From assembly GCA_947253625.1 (NCBI GenBank), contig CAMYAB010000002.1, positions 115,380 to 179,379 of the forward strand: a stretch of 64,000 nt of DNA, read 5' to 3'. This document shows, piece after piece, positions 35,360 to 44,915 of this stretch (positions are counted from its first letter, which is position 1; every line of letters starts with the position of its first letter). The translations under genes were made by a program, and so were the position numbers. Below the pieces are notes generated by a model. That model did no database searches, was not told the origin of the DNA, and saw only the letters and a list, made by a program, of their open reading frames with translations. This DNA is from an uncultured Porphyromonadaceae bacterium (GTDB lineage Bacteria > Bacteroidota > Bacteroidia > Bacteroidales > Porphyromonadaceae).

Positions 35360-35397
35360 AAGGTGTGTCAAAACAATTGTTTTGACACACCTTTTTC
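35360..35397 (+). terminator. Perfect palindromic terminator after tRNA-Pro
   Basis: A 34-bp perfect palindrome (arms of 17, AAGGTGTGTCAAAACAA and its complement) is followed by TTTT. The GGTGTGTCAAAAC stem matches the hairpins at 10660 and 22173. Confidence 0.92.
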
Positions 35398-35581
35398 ATA
35401 TAGTTCTATAGGTGTTTCCTGTGACTGAGCTGAGTACATGGGTGAGAGTCCTCATGGGGCGCTCTTTCTGGTGGTTAAACGGTGGCCAAATAGTCCTCTG
35501 CACCACTACTTTACCATCCTTGTTCTCGCCTTTGTTTTTAGCATTTTGCAAATGATGGATAATCAGCAGATTGCAGGTCAG

Positions 35582-35691
35582 TGCGAGTTTCACGGATAGA
35601 AGCGAAAGTTTTCACGGATAGAAGCGAAAGTTTTCACGGATAGCAGCGAAAGTTTTCACAGATAGAAGCAATTGGTTAGATCGGATAGAAG
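35582..35691. repeat. Tandem 22-bp repeat array, family A inverted (5 units)
   Basis: Read on the plus strand the units end with ACGGATAGAAG at 35602, 35624, 35646, 35668 and 35691 (spacing 22, 22, 22, 23), the reverse complement of CTTCTATCCGT. It lies in the 483-bp gap between the tRNA and meaB. That gap also holds an unsupported minus-strand frame at 35396-35593 and the meaB promoter. Confidence 0.9.
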
Positions 35692-35772
35692 GAAATACGA
35701 GGTATGGACGGATGAAAAATCAGTCCTCCTTTTTCAAGGATTTGGTTCTTGATGAATGGTTGGCAGTTTACT

Positions 35773-35803
35773 TTTGAAGCCCACTTGCTTTTTGGTACAT
35801 TTG
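35773..35803 (+). promoter_or_regulatory. Promoter of meaB
   Basis: TTTG (35773-35776), a 19-bp spacer and TACATTTG (35796-35803) match the Bacteroidota consensus exactly, 31 bp before the ATG at 35835. Confidence 0.75.
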
Positions 35804-35834
35804 TACTACAAGACGATTTATTCAATAATACCCA

Positions 35835-36956
35835 ATGAAAGGAGGTACGAGCATGCGAGATCATCCGGAGAATAGTGAGGAATATAAGGGACTGAAGGTG
35901 AATGCCGGTGTCCATGTTGCTCCTATGGTAAACCCTCACTTCCGAAGGGTGAGAAAAAAGGAGTTGACGGTGGAGGACTATGTCTCCGGTATCCTTGATG
36001 GAGACCGAGTGATGCTGTCTCGTGCCGTGACACTTGTGGAAAGTCGTCTGCCCCAGCACCGAGCGATGGCCCAAGAGGTTATTGAGCGATGCTTGCCCTT
36101 CAGCAAGCATTCTGTCCGTGTCGGGATTACCGGTGTGCCAGGTGCCGGTAAGAGTACATCTATAGATGCCTTTGGGATGCATGTTCTGGAAAAGGGACAC
36201 AAGCTTGCTGTTTTGGCAATAGACCCTTCGAGTGAACTTACCAAGGGATCTATACTGGGAGACAAGACACGTATGGCTGAGCTGTCGAAGCAAGAGAATG
36301 CCTTCATCCGTCCCAGCCCGTCAGCAGGGTCCTTGGGTGGTGTTGCTCGGAAAACGCGCGAGACAATAGTATTGTGTGAGGCCGCAGGGTTCGATACCAT
36401 ATTTGTGGAGACTGTGGGGGTGGGGCAGAGTGAAACAGCAGTCCACTCGATGGTAGACTTTTTCTTGCTCATACAGTTGGCCGGAACAGGTGATGAACTT
36501 CAGGGGATCAAGCGAGGCATCATGGAAATGTGTGATGGTATCGTGATCAATAAGGCTGATGGTGATAATGTGAAAAAAGCTGAGCTGGCAGCCTCGCACT
36601 TTCGCAATGCGCTACACCTTTTTCCAAAGTCTGAGAGTGGCTGGACCCCAAGGGTCGAAACCTACTCCGGCTTTTATGGCCTGAACATAGATAAGGTATG
36701 GGCGATGGTGGAGGAGTATATTGACTTTGTGAGAAAAACGGGCTACTTTGATCATAATCGCAACAAGCAGGCCAAGTACTGGATGTATGAGACCATCAAC
36801 GAGGCACTGAAGAGTTCGTTTTACCAAGATCCACGTATTCGAGCTCTATTACCACGTATGGAAAAGGAGGTGCTTGACGATCACATCAGCTCATTCGTGG
36901 CAAGTGGTCGATTGTTGGAGACCTATTTCCAAGAAAAGAGACCGTGTGATGAATAA
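35835..36956 (+). CDS. meaB: Methylmalonyl-CoA mutase-associated GTPase MeaB
   Basis: The 373-residue protein has the P-loop GVPGAGKSTSIDAFG near 100, the family signature AIDPSSELTKGSILGDKTRM near 133, the Asp/Glu switch VETVGVGQSE near 191 and the base-specificity motif NKADGDN near 237. MeaB guards and reloads the B12 cofactor of methylmalonyl-CoA mutase; the mutase genes are not in this window. The next gene overlaps its end by 8 bp. Confidence 0.96.
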   Translation: MKGGTSMRDHPENSEEYKGLKVNAGVHVAPMVNPHFRRVRKKELTVEDYVSGILDGDRVMLSRAVTLVESRLPQHRAMAQEVIERCLPFSKHSVRVGITGVPGAGKSTSIDAFGMHVLEKGHKLAVLAIDPSSELTKGSILGDKTRMAELSKQENAFIRPSPSAGSLGGVARKTRETIVLCEAAGFDTIFVETVGVGQSETAVHSMVDFFLLIQLAGTGDELQGIKRGIMEMCDGIVINKADGDNVKKAELAASHFRNALHLFPKSESGWTPRVETYSGFYGLNIDKVWAMVEEYIDFVRKTGYFDHNRNKQAKYWMYETINEALKSSFYQDPRIRALLPRMEKEVLDDHISSFVASGRLLETYFQEKRPCDE

Positions 36957-37293
36957 TCGATCGTTCTACATGATTATCTCCGTCCTTTGTTTGGTGGATA
37001 TGGTGCTTCTGCTACGACCTAATCCTGAGGTTGCCTCTGTGGTTCGGACGATAGTCTGTGGTGGTGCGCTCTACTATGCGGTGAAGCGACTCCGCCGTCC
37101 TGGGCCAATGACTGTTCTTTTTATTGCCGTGGCTGTGGTGTACAATCCATTTTGGACACTACGTATGGAGCCTGTTTGGTGGTTGCTGTGCGATGTGGTG
37201 TCAATGGCTCTCTTTTATTTACTTTCCCGTATTACTCCTATTCGCGAGTCGGGGGTGAAGCGTTATGTTGAGTGCGATGAGTCGGATAAGTAG
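36949..37293 (+). CDS. Small four-helix membrane protein (DUF6804-like)
   Basis: The start MNNRSFYMI is used; a frame to 36874 runs inside meaB. The 114-residue protein has about four hydrophobic helices (YMIISVLCLVDMVLLLR, VVRTIVCGGALYYAV, MTVLFIAVAVVYNPFW, WWLLCDVVSMALFYLL) and a VYNPFW motif seen in small Bacteroidota DUF6804-type proteins. The family assignment is tentative and function is unknown. It overlaps both neighbours, so it belongs to the meaB-DUF4230 unit. Confidence 0.65.
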   Translation: MNNRSFYMIISVLCLVDMVLLLRPNPEVASVVRTIVCGGALYYAVKRLRRPGPMTVLFIAVAVVYNPFWTLRMEPVWWLLCDVVSMALFYLLSRITPIRESGVKRYVECDESDK

Positions 37294-37918
37294 GTGTGTT
37301 TGGCTCTGCCTACTCCTCGCTCTTGTCGGGTGTAAGTCCGAGAGTTCGCAAGATCTACCAACCCTTTTGCGCGATCTAGGCGAGGTCCGAAAGTTGGACC
37401 TCGTAGAGATGCGTACTGAGGAGACGATTATTATCTCCGGCAGCCCCTATACGTTAGCGACTATTCGTTCGTTGGATGATGCCGTGGGGTATATTGATGA
37501 CCTACTCAGAACCGGGAATCGGGTGGGGGTGTACTCTTTTGTGAGCTATGTGGGGGCTTTTGTGGACTTATCCTCATTGGCCGCAGCTGATGTCCGGGTT
37601 GATCCTTCGCGGCACAGGGTGGAACTTACGTTACCGGCTGTGCAGGTCGAACCTCTTGGGCGAGGTACAACACTGGAGAAACTGCACGAACGGGTGACCG
37701 GTACTCAAAAAAGTATCACGAATGAGGAGCGAACTGCTCTCCAAAACAAAGCTTCAGAGCTTCTCCGCCGGCGGATAGAGCCCGGAGAACCACTCTATAA
37801 CGAATTGGTGGTACGGGGACAAAATAAGGCGAGAGCCTACTTTGTCGGCATGCTCCATGCTCGTGGATATGATGAGGTGACGGTTTCGTTTCAGAAAGAG
37901 GTCTTGGAGCATGAATAA
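37265..37918 (+). CDS. DUF4230 family lipoprotein
   Basis: The 217-residue protein has a lipoprotein signal (ALVGC, Cys about 20). The mature part resembles DUF4230: KLDLVEMRTEE near 43, GVYSFVSYVGAFVDLS near 83, a VDPSRHRVELTLPAVQVEPL strand pair and a long C-terminal helix. An alternative start at 37277 (MSRISRC) is possible. It overlaps its neighbours on both sides and is followed by a second DUF4230 protein. Confidence 0.78.
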   Translation: MLSAMSRISRCVWLCLLLALVGCKSESSQDLPTLLRDLGEVRKLDLVEMRTEETIIISGSPYTLATIRSLDDAVGYIDDLLRTGNRVGVYSFVSYVGAFVDLSSLAAADVRVDPSRHRVELTLPAVQVEPLGRGTTLEKLHERVTGTQKSITNEERTALQNKASELLRRRIEPGEPLYNELVVRGQNKARAYFVGMLHARGYDEVTVSFQKEVLEHE

Positions 37919-38567
37919 GTGTATCCTGAAGTTGGGCGTTGGAGTGATCGTCCTTTTTGTTGTCGCCCTTTCCGCCTTTTTTATCGTCAAGCATCGTACC
38001 ACCGGACACCAAAATAGTGAGGCAGTCTACGCCTCCATGATCAAGGACATCAAGGAGTTGATCCGTGTCACCACACTAGAGGGAGATCGTATGATTCCGG
38101 TGACACTGGAGGATAAAGGGGTGGGGGCTTTTGCACTCGGAAGCTACAAAGTGAGGATCTCGTACAATGTAGAGGCCTTGGAGACCTATCAACTGGGAGA
38201 TACACTCTTGGTGCGCCTTCCGCGAGAGGAGGTGACTATCCTGGAGAATGATCGGGTGGGATTTCGGGTCATTGATGTGTGGGGAACAACCGTCTGGTCA
38301 CGGTTGCGTGGTGTCACACTCACCCTTGAGCAAGAAAATCGTATGCGTGAGATAGCCAAAAGCCGGCTCCGAAAAGACCTACAGAGAGATGGCTCCATCC
38401 AAGAGGCTCGGAACAATGCGATACATGCGGTCAGCGATATGCTCAGTGTGGTCCCAGGCACTGTGATTGTACTCGAGCCGGCAGCGACAAGACCGGGTTT
38501 GCCACCGGCAACCGTCCGTCGACTGGGCACTGAGGTCTTTGAAAAAGAGCCCTCCAAACAATTTTAA
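37911..38567 (+). CDS. DUF4230 family membrane-anchored protein
   Basis: The 218-residue protein has one N-terminal transmembrane helix (GVGVIVLFVVALSAFFIV) and then a DUF4230 region: KELIRVTTLEGDRMIPVTLED near 47, SYNVEALETYQLGDTLLVRL near 88 and a C-terminal helix with REIAKSRLRKDLQ. It is a distant paralog of the upstream lipoprotein, giving an anchored pair that may sit on opposite envelope membranes. Function is unknown. Confidence 0.78.
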   Translation: MNKCILKLGVGVIVLFVVALSAFFIVKHRTTGHQNSEAVYASMIKDIKELIRVTTLEGDRMIPVTLEDKGVGAFALGSYKVRISYNVEALETYQLGDTLLVRLPREEVTILENDRVGFRVIDVWGTTVWSRLRGVTLTLEQENRMREIAKSRLRKDLQRDGSIQEARNNAIHAVSDMLSVVPGTVIVLEPAATRPGLPPATVRRLGTEVFEKEPSKQF

Positions 38568-38588
38568 ATAAACAACAACAATACTTCT

Positions 38589-39614
38589 ATGCGACCAACC
38601 AATATCTCTCTATGCTTGATGCTCTTGCTAGGGCTGACAGCTTTTGCATGCGACGACAAGGGAAAAGGCGATGAAGAAAAGGAGACCGTAGAGGCGCAAG
38701 TGGTGACCGACAGCCCTTTCTCAGGAGACAATGCCTATGAGCATGTGCGAGCTCAGGTGAAGTTTGGCCCAAGAGTCCCCAATACCGATGGACATGAGGC
38801 TTGCCTAGCCTATCTACAGGAAACTCTTGTCGCTACCGGACTGGAGGTACGCACCCAGCCGATGCTACTCACGGCCTACGATGGTACGCAACTCCGGGCA
38901 ACAAATATCATTGCGAGCTACAAGCCTGAGCGAAAAAACAGAGCATTGCTCTTTGCCCACTGGGATACTCGACCAATGGCTGACCACGATGATAATCCTG
39001 CCCTGCGTGACAAGCCCATAGATGGGGCAGATGATGGAGCGAGTGGCACGGGGCTTTTGCTGGAGATGGCTCGGCTGATAGCGACGTCCGACCTGAAAAA
39101 TATAGGGGTGGATATCCTCCTTTTTGATGCTGAGGACTATGGGGTCCCCGAGGGAGTCGACTACAAGGGGCGTACCGAAACAACCTGGGCACTGGGTACC
39201 CAGTATTGGACTAAGCACCCACACGTGGAGGGATATATGGCGGACTTCGGGATATTGGTGGACATGGTTGGGGCCAAGGATGCCACTTTTTACCGTGAGT
39301 ACTTCTCTGTCAATTCTGCCAGCCGGTATGTCAATAAAATATGGGCTACCGGACGCCGTCTAGGGCATGCCAAGTACTTTATCAATGAGATGGGGGGAGC
39401 CATCACGGATGACCACTACTTCGTGATCGAAAATCTACGCATTCCGTGCGTCAATATCGTTAATTATGACCCGACCCGTGCTAAGGGATTTGGCGACTAT
39501 TGGCATACGCATAATGACAATTTGGACAACATCAGCCGAGAGACACTGCAAGCAGTCGGAGAGACTGTCTGGCAGGTGCTTTTGGACTACGATGCGGAGC
39601 AGGCGAAGCAGTGA
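38589..39614 (+). CDS. Glutaminyl cyclase-like M28 family lipoprotein
   Basis: The 341-residue protein has a lipoprotein signal (AFAC, Cys about 21). The M28-type fold shows LLFAHWDTRPMADHDDNP near 118, Zn-binding DGADDGASGTG near 144, FDAEDYG near 180 and HNDNLDNIS near 305. This arrangement, with the AEDYG Glu and NDNLDNIS His, matches the animal-type (type II) glutaminyl cyclases found in Bacteroidota such as Porphyromonas. They cyclise N-terminal Gln of exported proteins to pyroglutamate. Several signal-peptidase I substrates in this window have Gln at +1. Confidence 0.85.
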   Translation: MRPTNISLCLMLLLGLTAFACDDKGKGDEEKETVEAQVVTDSPFSGDNAYEHVRAQVKFGPRVPNTDGHEACLAYLQETLVATGLEVRTQPMLLTAYDGTQLRATNIIASYKPERKNRALLFAHWDTRPMADHDDNPALRDKPIDGADDGASGTGLLLEMARLIATSDLKNIGVDILLFDAEDYGVPEGVDYKGRTETTWALGTQYWTKHPHVEGYMADFGILVDMVGAKDATFYREYFSVNSASRYVNKIWATGRRLGHAKYFINEMGGAITDDHYFVIENLRIPCVNIVNYDPTRAKGFGDYWHTHNDNLDNISRETLQAVGETVWQVLLDYDAEQAKQ

Positions 39615-39678
39615 CTCATAGGGCCCTCTATTTGTGGAAAATCGCCTGTGAACGAATAGACAATAGACTTTGATATTT

Positions 39679-40104
39679 ATGGAAACAATCAAGGAGCGTC
39701 AGGACGAATTGATAAGCGAATTTTCGCTGCTGGATGATTGGATGGATCGCTATGCACTCATTATTGAAATGGGAAATGAGCTTGAGCCTCTCTCCGATTC
39801 CGATAAAGTGCCCGAGCATACCATCGAAGGGTGTCAGAGCAGAGTGTGGATTGTAGGAACTCCACAGCCGGACGGAACGCTCAAGCTACGGGCCGACTCC
39901 GATGCGGTCATCGTCAAGGGGATAATCGCTATGCTTTTGCGTGTCCTTTCCGGACAAAAGGCGCAAGACATAGCATCGGCCGACCTCTACTTTATTGATC
40001 AGCTGGGGTTGCACGAACACTTCTCACCCACTCGGTCCAACGGACTGCTCGCCATGGTCCGTCACATCAAGATACTTGCACAGGCAATGCTCATGAGGTC
40101 ATGA
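39679..40104 (+). CDS. sufE: SufE-type cysteine desulfuration protein
   Basis: The start METIKERQ is chosen. The 141-residue protein has the SufE core with the sulfur-accepting Cys in HTIEGCQSRVW near 51 and AIMLRVLSGQKAQDI-type helix near 87. SufE takes persulfide sulfur from SufS (53631) for Fe-S assembly. The stop overlaps pdxB by 4 bp. Confidence 0.93.
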   Translation: METIKERQDELISEFSLLDDWMDRYALIIEMGNELEPLSDSDKVPEHTIEGCQSRVWIVGTPQPDGTLKLRADSDAVIVKGIIAMLLRVLSGQKAQDIASADLYFIDQLGLHEHFSPTRSNGLLAMVRHIKILAQAMLMRS

Positions 40105-41222
40105 TCAAGATTCTAGCTGAGCAGTCAATCCCCTATTTGCGTGGGGTGCTAGAGGAGCTGGGCGAAGTCACTTACTTGCCCTCGGCTGAGTTTACCCCGT
40201 CATCTGTCCGAGATATGGACTGGCTGATCGTCCGCAGTATCACCAAGTGTACCGAGCAGTTGTTGGCGGGCTCTCGTGTCCGCCTCATTACTTCTGCCAC
40301 GATTGGGTATGACCATATAGATACGGACTATTGCGACCGTGCCGGGATTGCTTGGTACAATGCCCCGGGTTGTAATGCCGGCGGGGTGGGGCAATATTTT
40401 GGGGGCGTGCTGTCTTACTTGGCGGTGAACCACCTTTTTGATCCTAGAGGAAAGACGATCGGTATCGTAGGAGTGGGACATACAGGTACGTATGTCGCAC
40501 GCTATGCGGAGGCGATGGGGATGAAGCTGCTCCTGAACGACCCTATTCGTGCCGAGCGTGAGGGATCGCAGGGATTTGTCGACTACCCCACACTGATGCA
40601 CAAGTCGGATCTGATTACGTACCATGTGCCTCTTACCTACGATGGAGAGCATGCCACCTATCATCTCTTTAGCGACGCAACACTCCGGCTAATTGGCAAG
40701 CGTCGACCTTTGTTGGGCAATTTTTGCCGTGGCGCAGTGACTGATACTTCCGCTCTCCTAAGAGGGGTGCGCAACGGCTACCTAGGCGGTCTGCTCATTG
40801 ACTGCTGGGAAAATGAGCCCCACATATCTACGGACCTTTTGGAGCGAGTCCTCATCGGGACGCCACACATTGCCGGCTTTTCGGCCGATGGCAAGTCCAA
40901 TGCCGCACGTGCCTGTCTCCTCCGAGGGCTAGAGTTTTTTGGACTAAAAAGTACACGTCTCTCTCGTGTGGCTCCGGAGCCACCTCAGGTTTCCACGATT
41001 GATCTGTCGGATTTTCCGAATGATGGTCTGCGCCTTTTCCGAGCCGTACTTTCTACCTACGACCCCTATCCCGTAGACCGTCGGCTGCGAAAGGAGTATG
41101 GAGACTTTGAACTCCTGCGACGTACCTATTCATATCCTCGTGAACCACATGCCTACCTCGTCCTAAATGCTACGGATGAGGAGGCCGAGCCTTTGAGCCA
41201 CATTGGCTTCGGTATTGGATAA
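40101..41222 (+). CDS. pdxB: Erythronate-4-phosphate dehydrogenase
   Basis: The 373-residue D-2-hydroxyacid dehydrogenase has the N-terminal ILAEQSIPYL, the Rossmann GIVGVGHTGTYVARYAE near 121, the catalytic stations FCRGAVTDT near 208, DCWENEP near 233 and TPHIAGFSADGK near 252, and the C-terminal PdxB dimerisation domain. It oxidises 4-phosphoerythronate in B6 synthesis, the step before the transaminase that feeds PdxA. Confidence 0.95.
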   Translation: MIKILAEQSIPYLRGVLEELGEVTYLPSAEFTPSSVRDMDWLIVRSITKCTEQLLAGSRVRLITSATIGYDHIDTDYCDRAGIAWYNAPGCNAGGVGQYFGGVLSYLAVNHLFDPRGKTIGIVGVGHTGTYVARYAEAMGMKLLLNDPIRAEREGSQGFVDYPTLMHKSDLITYHVPLTYDGEHATYHLFSDATLRLIGKRRPLLGNFCRGAVTDTSALLRGVRNGYLGGLLIDCWENEPHISTDLLERVLIGTPHIAGFSADGKSNAARACLLRGLEFFGLKSTRLSRVAPEPPQVSTIDLSDFPNDGLRLFRAVLSTYDPYPVDRRLRKEYGDFELLRRTYSYPREPHAYLVLNATDEEAEPLSHIGFGIG

Positions 41223-41227
41223 AAAAC

Positions 41228-41845
41228 ATGGAAGCAAAACTCATTGCTATAGCTCACTCCCCGAAACAAAAGTTGCAACTAGAGGTCCAGCAGAGTGGAT
41301 CGGATCTTTCTTTCAGTTTGATCCACGGGGGATGTCTCCTTTTTGACCGCTCATCGCTTGGCTTGGATTTTGTCGGTGGCGGTAAGGAGCCCATCACGCT
41401 CACTTGGACAGATATGTGTGCGATGCCTGAGGATGGGGTGGAGCTGATGACCACCTTTTCCAGAGGAGCAGAGTGGTTTGTGATCCGTTTTTTGTTGCGC
41501 GATGATTGTTTGTCGTTTCGCTACGAACTGTACAATACCGGTGATCGGAGCGTTGTGGGAGAAAAGACCTGCTTCCACTTCGGCCCCGATGCTAACTTTC
41601 TCATAGACCAAGATGTCTACAAGGTAGTCGATGCTCGGGGGCTGAAGTTGCCTGTGTTGCTCGAGATGGACAATGGTCTCTATGTCGGTGTTCGTCGGAC
41701 TCCCTCGCTCTCCTCATCTGAGCCCATGCTTCGGCTAAAAAGCGGACGACATCTCGAGGTCCTTTGTGGTACCGAGCGGGAGTCCAAGGAGGCAGTCGGC
41801 CATCTCATTACTCCGTGGTGGATCCTTGCCATCACTCAGCCGTAG
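41228..41845 (+). CDS. Stand-alone GH97 N-terminal-domain-like protein
   Basis: The 205-residue protein lacks a signal peptide. It resembles only the N-terminal beta-sandwich of family 97 glycoside hydrolases: SPKQKLQLEV start, SSLGLDF near 43, RDDCLSFRYEL near 91, DNGLYVGVRRTPSLS near 149 and a closing HLITPWWILAI near 192, where GH97 enzymes have a TPWR segment before the catalytic barrel. No barrel follows. It may be a relic, or a sugar-binding domain reused in the cytoplasm. It lies 5 bp after pdxB and before a glycosyltransferase. Confidence 0.6.
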   Translation: MEAKLIAIAHSPKQKLQLEVQQSGSDLSFSLIHGGCLLFDRSSLGLDFVGGGKEPITLTWTDMCAMPEDGVELMTTFSRGAEWFVIRFLLRDDCLSFRYELYNTGDRSVVGEKTCFHFGPDANFLIDQDVYKVVDARGLKLPVLLEMDNGLYVGVRRTPSLSSSEPMLRLKSGRHLEVLCGTERESKEAVGHLITPWWILAITQP

Positions 41846-41852
41846 ACGCTTG

Positions 41853-43072
41853 GTGAATGTCCTGATCTTATCGACGTTCGTGTCGGGTGGAGGTGCGGCC
41901 GCTGCCGCCTACAAGCAGTTGGAGGCCCTGCATCGGGTGGGTGTACCTGCTCGTATGTTGGTGGCGGCACCGCTCACCGGGTCGGATGACTGCTTGTCCA
42001 TTCGATCTGTGGGGGGCATGCGGTGGCGGCTTTTTCGCTACTTGGAAAAGCTGGGCACGCTCTTGAGGGTAAAGGATCGGTCGTTGTTGTTTCGTTTTTC
42101 GGACGCTACGTTGGGGGTGGAGGTGGCCGATCATCCTTGGGTCAAGTGGGCTGATGTCGTACATATCCACTGGGTACAGCAGAGCTTTTTGTCTTTCTCG
42201 GGGCTTCACTCCTTGCTTTCGTTGTCGGACAAACGCTTCTTCTGGACGCTTCATGACCTTTGGCCCATCACCGGGGGGTGTCACTCGCCCTATGTGGTGG
42301 GGGTGAGCGGGACGACTTTGTGTGGTCGATTCTTGCAGGGGTGTGGGGAGTGCCCCTTATTGCCCGGACAAGTGGAGGAGAACTACACGAGGCACCACTT
42401 TGACCAAAAGCGCCGATTGCCCCTGGATCGGGTCCACTTCTTGGGTGTGAGCCGTCCGATCGTGGAGCTTGCCCAAAAGTCTCCCCTCATTCGCCGAGTC
42501 TCCTATTTGCCCAACTTTTACGACCCCGTGCTTTTTTCCCCCGTCTCCGGGAAGCGAGCGAATGAGGCATCGTTTCGCTTGCTTTTTGTGGCGGCGCGTC
42601 CGGACGATCCGGTCAAGGGGCCGGAGCTGCTCCGTGATGTCCTGGACCGATGCTGTCGTCTCTCGGAGTCGTTTCGGTCACGGGCTGTGTTGGTCTGCAT
42701 CGGCAGGCCCAAGCGACCGGAGGTGTTTCGTGATTGGCCGATCAGTCTGGAGTCGCATGGGGCGGTCTTGCCGGAGGAGTTGGCAGAGTACTACCGTACA
42801 TCGGCACTGACCCTCTCCACTTCCCGCCATGAGACGTTTGGGCTGACCTTGCTGGAGTCACAGGCTTGTGGTACTCCGGTGTGTGCCTTTGCGGTGGGGG
42901 GTATCCCCGACGTGGTCCCACCGGAGTCTCTGGTGACGCCCTACGACACGCTAGAGTTTGCTCAGCGGATATTGTCCTACTTCGATCGACAAAAAGGCTC
43001 CGCGACCTCCTCTCCGGTCACGAGTGTGGAGCGTTTTTCTCAGCAAGTGGTTCTCCCGAAACTTTTGGCTCT

Positions 43073-43091
<19 letters not shown>
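41853..43091 (+). CDS. GT4 family glycosyltransferase
   Basis: The start GTG (VNVLILSTF) lies 7 bp after the previous stop; an upstream frame to 41766 overlaps the GH97-like gene. TTG at 41850 is also possible. The 412-residue protein is a GT-B enzyme: N-terminal SGGGAAAAAYKQLEAL, VHIHWVQQSF near 103, a Cys-rich GCGECPLLPGQ loop near 167, and the donor-site STSRHETFGLTLLESQACG near 329. The mid-region HDLWPITGGCH is typical of capsule/LPS mannosyl- or galactosyltransferases. Its last 19 bp overlap the convergent methyltransferase gene. Confidence 0.87.
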
Positions 43092-44299
<1,208 letters not shown>

Positions 44300-44341
44300 C
44301 TGTTGCTTGGGTCTTCGTCCGGAGTGGCTCCGTGGTTGCCC

Positions 44342-44349
44342 CAAAGGTA
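44342..44349 (-). promoter_or_regulatory. Putative -7 box for the methyltransferase gene
   Basis: On the minus strand the bases read TACCTTTG (TAnnTTTG), 43 bp before the chosen start. The leader between them holds a CGGAG/CTCCG hairpin near 44320-44332. Confidence 0.5.
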
Positions 44350-44388
44350 CCAAATCTTTTGCCAACCCCTTATTTAGTCGTTTCCGAC

Positions 44389-44545
44389 CGGAGGAAAAGT
44401 CTTTTTCGTCGGAGAAAAACTCGGCAGGGTCGGAGAAAAAGTTGCGCTTGTACCGGGAAAAGATAAAATCACAGTGTGATTTCTAGAAATCACACTGTGA
44501 TCTGAATAAACCACAATGTGATTTGAATAAATCACATTGTGATTT
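44389..44545. repeat. Composite 21-bp tandem array, families D and C
   Basis: The first part has units opening CGGAG(G)AAAA at 44389, 44410 and 44431, then a degenerate one near 44454. The second part has 17-bp palindromes of the form AAATCACAGTGTGATTT at 44466, 44487, 44508 and 44529, exactly 21 bp apart with 4-bp spacers such as CTAG. Both parts lie in the 616-bp gap between the methyltransferase and the next minus-strand gene. A related composite lies at 63730-63855. Confidence 0.92.
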
Positions 44546-44616
44546 TGAGTTTTCCGGCCGGATGATTGACTTTTTGGAGGCTCTGCTTTTCTTTTTCTTG
44601 GGGAAAATGGAGACTG

Positions 44617-44815
44617 TTGCACGAAGGCGATCTGCGGCGTTGCTTTCGGCATTGGGCCTAGGTCACGTAGGTGAGTACGCTCCCTTCGGCCGGGTAGGCC
44701 TTGGTGCCCTACGTGCAACTTGCCCTCATCCTCAGGCCTTGCATCTCATCCTTCGTGCAAAGTCTCAGCTCATTTGCTTCAAATGTGCGAGAATGGCACT
44801 TCGTGCAACATTCTC
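44617..44815. repeat. Family E element and CTTCGTGCAA inverted repeats
   Basis: CTTCGTGCAA occurs at 44751 and 44799 and its exact complement at 44617. The 30 bp at 44781-44810 match the element at 9182 (26/30). Positions 44789-44815 fold as GAGAATG/CATTCTC around an inner GCAC/GTGC stem. A further CACGTAGG/CCTACGTG pair brackets about 44660-44717. No supported gene is present between 44300 and 44915. Confidence 0.6.
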
Positions 44816-44915
44816 TTGTATTGGGCAAGAAAAAGTCCGCAAGTCATTCCGAGTGGAATGGCGTGCGGACCTAGGTTTCTGTGTCTCGTTGCTTTTTGGT
44901 GCGGGTGATCGGTCT

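Noticed and set aside
44300..44365. Longer methyltransferase start at 44365
   Set aside because: It begins upstream of the TACCTTTG box; the family N-terminus starts at MANKNLSRAK.
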